Below, one piece after another: positions 60,498-64,000 of a DNA stretch of 64,000 bases. Numbering within the stretch: the stretch's first letter is position 1; every line of letters starts with the position of its first letter. The DNA is from Streptomyces sp. HUAS CB01 (lineage in GTDB: Bacteria; Actinomycetota; Actinomycetes; Streptomycetales; Streptomycetaceae), in contig NZ_CP129137.1 in NCBI RefSeq assembly GCF_030406905.1, forward strand, positions 8,005,257-8,069,256, written 5' to 3'. The position numbers and the translations under genes were made by a program. The notes below the pieces were generated by a model. That model did no database searches and was not told where the DNA came from. It saw nothing but the letters and a program-made list of their open reading frames with translations.

Positions 60498-62036
60498 ATG
60501 CCCGACTGGACATATCACCCGCTGCGCGGCCTGGCCGCTGCCGTAATCGGTCGGCGCCGTTCGCAGCGAACCGCCCTGCGCCTGCTCGCCTCGATCGGCT
60601 CCCGTCCCGCCGGCGCGCGGCTGATCGCCCGGGGGTTCGGCCACCGCCATCCGCCCAAGGGGCTCGCCGGCGACATCGCCGGGGTTCCAGTGACCGTCCG
60701 TCTCGGCATATCCGTCCCGCCCTCGCTCGCCCGCGAAGTGGTACGCGCCATGCCCCCGCTCGGGGCTGGTGTCGTCGAGGTGGCGCCCGTCTCGGCCGCC
60801 GACGCCGACACCGTACGTGAGGCCGCTGCCGGCCGCTCGATCCCACTCGTTGTCCGCGCCTGCGACCCGGAGGCCGAGGCCGCCCTCAAACCCTATGTCG
60901 ACGGGTTCACGAGCAGCGACGACCCGCACGTGGTCCACGTGTCCGACCCCTCGGTCACCACCGCGGCCGCCGCGCTCGAGGAGCCGGGCGCCGTCGTGCT
61001 CGCCCGGCCCCGGGTGCTCGTCGCGGCCGGACCCGGCTGGTTCCAGCGGGTCACCGAGGCAGCCACGCCCACCGCGCCCGCTCCGGGGCTGCGGGACGTC
61101 GGCCGCGATCCACGCCGTTGGCCCACCTGGTGGTGGGCGCTACTGGTCGGGCTCGGTATGACGGGCGCCGGACTCGGTGCTGCGGCGATCACGCTCGGGC
61201 CGGTCCTGCTCTGGTACGACCGCGACTACCTCCGCATGACGGTGCACGAACTGCATGCCGCCAACCCCCACCTCGTGCACTTCCTCCAGCACGACCGGAT
61301 CACGATGGCCGGCACGATGGTAGCGATCGGCGCCCTCTACACCGGCCTCGCCTGGGGCGGGATCAGACGCGGCTGGCCCTGGGCCCGCGAGGTGTATCTG
61401 CTCTCGGGGGCGATCGGCTTTCCCACCGTGTTCTACTTTCTGGCCACCGGCTTCGTGGAACCCCTGCACACGGCCACCACCATCGTCCTGTTCCCGATGT
61501 TCGTGGCCGCGGTCCGTCGGACCCCGCCTGCGCCGCGGTGGCGCCCGGCGCACGAGGGACCGGAGCCGCAACGCCGGCGGTCGCTGGTCGGCCAGCTGCT
61601 GCTGATCGTCACGGGAGCGGGGCTGTTCGTCGGCGGAGCGGTGATCTCGGTGGTCGGTCTGACCGGTGTCTTCGTGCCGACCGACCTGGCCTTCCTCGGC
61701 GCCGGCACGCAGACACTGCAATCCGTGAACCCCCGGCTCGTGCCGTTCGTCGCCCACGACCGGGCAGGGTTCGGCGGCGCCCTGATGGCCGCCGCGGTGG
61801 CCATCATCCTGCTCAGCGCGTGGGGTTGGCGGCGGGGGGAGGCCTGGGTGTTCTGGACCCTGGCCGCGGCCGCGGTCGCCGGCTTCCTGCCGGCTGTCGC
61901 GGTGCACGCCGCGATCCACTACACCGACTTCATCCACCTCGCGCCGGTCTACCTCGGCATCGCCACGACCGGCATCGGTCTGCTGCTCGCGCGTCCGTAC
62001 CTCTGTGCCAAGGCGCCGGCGAGGCCGAAGGACTGA
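60498..62036 (+). CDS. Two-domain membrane protein, function unknown
   Basis: 512 residues from ATG 60498. The first 190 residues are soluble and resemble part of a dihydroorotate-dehydrogenase-like barrel (ARGFGHRHPPKGLAGDIAGV, VAAGPGWFQRVTEAATPTAP). Then come about eight membrane helices in two similar halves: HDRITMAGTMVAIGALYTGL and HDRAGFGGALMAAAVAIILL each start one half, preceded by P-x-L-V-x-F and followed by a second helix pair. The internal duplication is clear. Probably expressed with the upstream FAD monooxygenase. Confidence 0.75.
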   Translation: MPDWTYHPLRGLAAAVIGRRRSQRTALRLLASIGSRPAGARLIARGFGHRHPPKGLAGDIAGVPVTVRLGISVPPSLAREVVRAMPPLGAGVVEVAPVSAADADTVREAAAGRSIPLVVRACDPEAEAALKPYVDGFTSSDDPHVVHVSDPSVTTAAAALEEPGAVVLARPRVLVAAGPGWFQRVTEAATPTAPAPGLRDVGRDPRRWPTWWWALLVGLGMTGAGLGAAAITLGPVLLWYDRDYLRMTVHELHAANPHLVHFLQHDRITMAGTMVAIGALYTGLAWGGIRRGWPWAREVYLLSGAIGFPTVFYFLATGFVEPLHTATTIVLFPMFVAAVRRTPPAPRWRPAHEGPEPQRRRSLVGQLLLIVTGAGLFVGGAVISVVGLTGVFVPTDLAFLGAGTQTLQSVNPRLVPFVAHDRAGFGGALMAAAVAIILLSAWGWRRGEAWVFWTLAAAAVAGFLPAVAVHAAIHYTDFIHLAPVYLGIATTGIGLLLARPYLCAKAPARPKD

Positions 62037-62492
62037 CGGACCGCACCTCCGCACGGCCCTGCCCCGGGCCGACGTGCTCGCCTGGCCGCCACGCCACCAC
62101 CCCCAGCAGACCGACGAGACCCCCCTCGGGCGCGCAAGGCGCTGCACGACAGGCCGCGCCGCAGCCTCGCGGGCGACAGGGCCGAGCAACTCGTCTTCGA
62201 CAGCGGCTGTGCGCGCCGCGAGTGCGTACGCCTCCTTCGGGCCGAACTCGGCCTCGGCGACTCGGCTGGAAGCAGTCGCCCGCGGTGATCTTCTTGCCCT
62301 GTGAGGGGCTCCCGCGTCAGGGGCGGCCACTGACGGCCGACGGCGGCTCCGACCGCCGACCACTACCAGTCGGACGACGCGGTCCCGCCTGCGCTGGTCG
62401 GTCGCCCGGCGGCAGCGTCCTTCGCTTGACGGTGACAAGGGAAGCGAGGTGTACTCACGGTTCTTCAGTGATCTTGCATGGGTGGGGTGGCC
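62037..62492. other. Intergenic region, possible gene remnant
   Basis: No intact gene. On the minus strand (about 62280-62160) AEAEFGPKEAYALAARTAAV and EDELLGPVAREAAARPVVQ have gene-like composition, but no start or family is visible. The rest is featureless. Confidence 0.35.
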
Positions 62493-63221
62493 ATGGGGTG
62501 GGGGCAGAGACGTCCGTGGTACGGACGTGGAGCGGCACCGGCGTGCGTGACAAGCATGCTGTTCGCGGCGGGTTGCGCAGGGGAGGCCAAGGAGCCCCGG
62601 GCGAATGAGAAGCCGGCACGCCCGGCTGCCCCGGCTGCGGGCGGCAAGGTGCTCGGGCAGCAGGCTCTGCAGCGGGCGACGGTCACGGGGAAGGATCTGC
62701 CTGGGCGTGACTTCGATGCGCTGCCCGGACCGGCCCGGGCGGACAGCGCACCGGTCATGCCGGCGGTGTGCCGGCCGGTCGCGGACGCGGTCGCTCTGGC
62801 CAGTCCGGTTACGCCCAAGGCCCGGCTCAGGCAGGTGATGAGCGCCCTCGAGGGCGATCACGGGGGCTCCATGGCACTGGCCTCCTACACGCCGGACCAG
62901 GCCGCGGAAATCATCGCCAGACTGCGGACCGCGCTGCGTTCCTGCACGGCCTTCACCCCGGTGTACGGCTTCGCCTACGAGGGCGTCACTGCGCTGCCGG
63001 ATCCCGGACTCGGCAGTGAGTCGGTGTCCTTCCGACTGCTTCAGCTGGTCTCCTTGGACGGTGAGGAACCGCTGAAGGTACCGGTCACGGTCACCGCAGT
63101 GCGGGTGGGCACGACCCTGGCGACTTTCCAGTCGGCGAACACAAGGCGCGACGGCCAGGCCGTCGTCCCGTCCGACGTCGTCTCCAAGCAGGTCACCAAA
63201 CTCACTGAGGCGACCCCCTGA
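62493..63221 (+). CDS. Secreted lipoprotein, function unknown
   Basis: 242 residues from ATG 62493 (GGTGGGGTGG upstream; ATG 62478 possible). A lipoprotein signal ends MLFAAGCAGE, giving a lipidated Cys at about residue 28. A Pro/Ala linker, then a globular domain: VMPAVCRPVADAVALASPVT, ALASYTPDQAAEIIARLRTA, LRSCTAFTPVYGFAYEGVTA, VPVTVTAVRVGTTLATFQSA. The layout fits cell-wall lipoproteins of unknown function common in Streptomyces. Confidence 0.75.
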   Translation: MGWGQRRPWYGRGAAPACVTSMLFAAGCAGEAKEPRANEKPARPAAPAAGGKVLGQQALQRATVTGKDLPGRDFDALPGPARADSAPVMPAVCRPVADAVALASPVTPKARLRQVMSALEGDHGGSMALASYTPDQAAEIIARLRTALRSCTAFTPVYGFAYEGVTALPDPGLGSESVSFRLLQLVSLDGEEPLKVPVTVTAVRVGTTLATFQSANTRRDGQAVVPSDVVSKQVTKLTEATP

Positions 63222-63277
63222 CCGACCGCCGCAGCAGTTGTCCGGTCTCAGGCCCGGCAGTCGCTTCCCGGGGCCCG

Positions 63278-64000
63278 GTGGGTGCGCCTGCTGGTGGCCG
63301 GAGGGGCGGCCAGCGCGAGCGGGCCACCAACAGCGCGGTCCCCGGTGCGACCTCGCTGGGCCAGGTCCGCCGCACCCTGCAGACTCGGCGTTCCACCACC
63401 GACCAGCGCGTGCGCTCGGAGCGTGCGGCGCTGGCCCGGGCCGACGCCGTCACCGACAAGCTCAATGCCGAGGTCCGCTTCCGTGAGCGCCTGCCCGACC
63501 ACGCCCCGCACCGCCCCTACCACCGCGGGGCAATTCCCGACTGGACGGCCGACTCCCACGCTCTCGTCCATCCCGACACCCCCGGGCACTGGGCCGGCCG
63601 CCTCTCCGAGCGCCTCCGCATCCTGGCCCGCTCGCTCGCCGACCGCGGTCACACCCTGGCAGGCTTTCCGCCCGCCTGGGCGCCCCGCTCGGGACTCCGC
63701 CGCCGACCAGCGCCCCCCCCGGGCGCCGTCACGCGTGGGCCACCACGGCTGCGCTGGTGGAACTGTGGCGCACCCGCCACACCATCACCGGCGTGCCGGG
63801 GCTGGGTCCGCGCCCCACCGACCCGAACGGCGCGGCGGCCTGGGACGGCCTGGACGCCCGGTTGCGCGCCTTGACCGGACGCCGCCGCCCAGCACACCTT
63901 GCGCCGCTCGATGCGCCCGCCTCCGTCATGATCGAGGCGGCCCTCGGCCACCTCGACACACCACCCCCCGGCGGCCCACTTCCCGACCATCCGGCCCTGC
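63278..64000 (+). pseudogene. MobF-type relaxase fragment, frameshifted, runs off window
   Basis: Plus-strand coding without a proper start: SLGQVRRTLQTRRSTTDQRV, FRERLPDHAPHRPYHRGAIP, WAGRLSERLRILARSLADRG, HTLAGFPPAWA. At the poly-C run 63713-63720 the sense moves to another frame and continues ALVELWRTRHTITGVPGLGP, RPTDPNGAAAWDGLDARLRA, VMIEAALGHLD to the right edge. This resembles the C-terminal part of relaxases from Streptomyces plasmids and integrative elements; the relaxase and helicase domains are missing. Confidence 0.6.

Noticed and set aside
1..64000. tRNA, rRNA or classical riboswitch
   Set aside because: No cloverleaf, rRNA core sequence or recognisable SAM, cobalamin or TPP riboswitch core was seen by eye; a covariance-model scan would be needed to exclude weak cases.

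Overview
The window is high-GC actinobacterial DNA, almost certainly from a Streptomyces. The evidence is the strong G/C third-position bias, frequent GTG/TTG starts, GTGA/ATGA stop-start overlaps, Ala-rich secreted proteins and several Streptomyces-type families (ALF repeats, Imm1, Trypco2, DUF4397/sortase). No rRNA, tRNA or CRISPR array was seen.

Region 1 (1-12.1 kb) is a secreted toxin/lectin locus on the plus strand. It has an ALF-repeat protein with an AbfB-type sugar-binding domain, two ricin-type lectins, an ALF/coiled-coil protein, and a 1,329-residue protein with ALF repeats, a very long Ala-rich coiled coil and a nuclease-like C-terminal toxin domain. A probable immunity gene starts 2 nt downstream. 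A decayed second toxin/immunity cassette follows. The architecture resembles the umbrella (Umb) toxin particles known from Streptomyces, with an unusual parts list.

Region 2 (12.1-41.8 kb) is a large organosulfur acquisition cluster. It holds three sulfonate-type ABC transporters, TauD-like, NtaA-like, SfnG-like and SsuD-like desulfonating enzymes, three acyl-CoA-dehydrogenase-like (SfnC/DszC) monooxygenases (one broken by a single TAG), an FMN reductase, a TauE/SafE exporter, two AprA/AprB-like flavoprotein/ferredoxin pairs (one AprA-like protein fused to HEAT repeats) and four regulators (Rrf2, wHTH, LysR, GntR). Five short Cys-containing leader peptides sharing an R-R/H-(I/V)-D-(L/F) core sit 100-190 nt before genes or operons. 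Four promoter regions carry the same dyad, CCTA-N9-TAGG. Together they suggest a sulfur/cysteine-responsive regulon.

Region 3 (41.5-55.3 kb) is a mobile-element graveyard. It contains IS1380, IS3, IS5 and IS21 remnants, one near-intact IS5 element, and truncated host genes (hydroquinone reductase, acyl-CoA dehydrogenase, luciferase-like monooxygenase, subtilisin-like protease). It also contains what looks like a defence or signalling pair: a Trypco2 protein and a trypsin-like protease/STAND NTPase/TPR protein. An orphan Imm1 immunity gene is present as well.

Region 4 (55.3-64 kb) carries a surface-protein/sortase/ECF sigma/anti-sigma module, an FAD monooxygenase with a membrane protein, a lipoprotein, and at the right edge a frameshifted fragment resembling a MobF plasmid relaxase, which suggests a border with an integrated plasmid.
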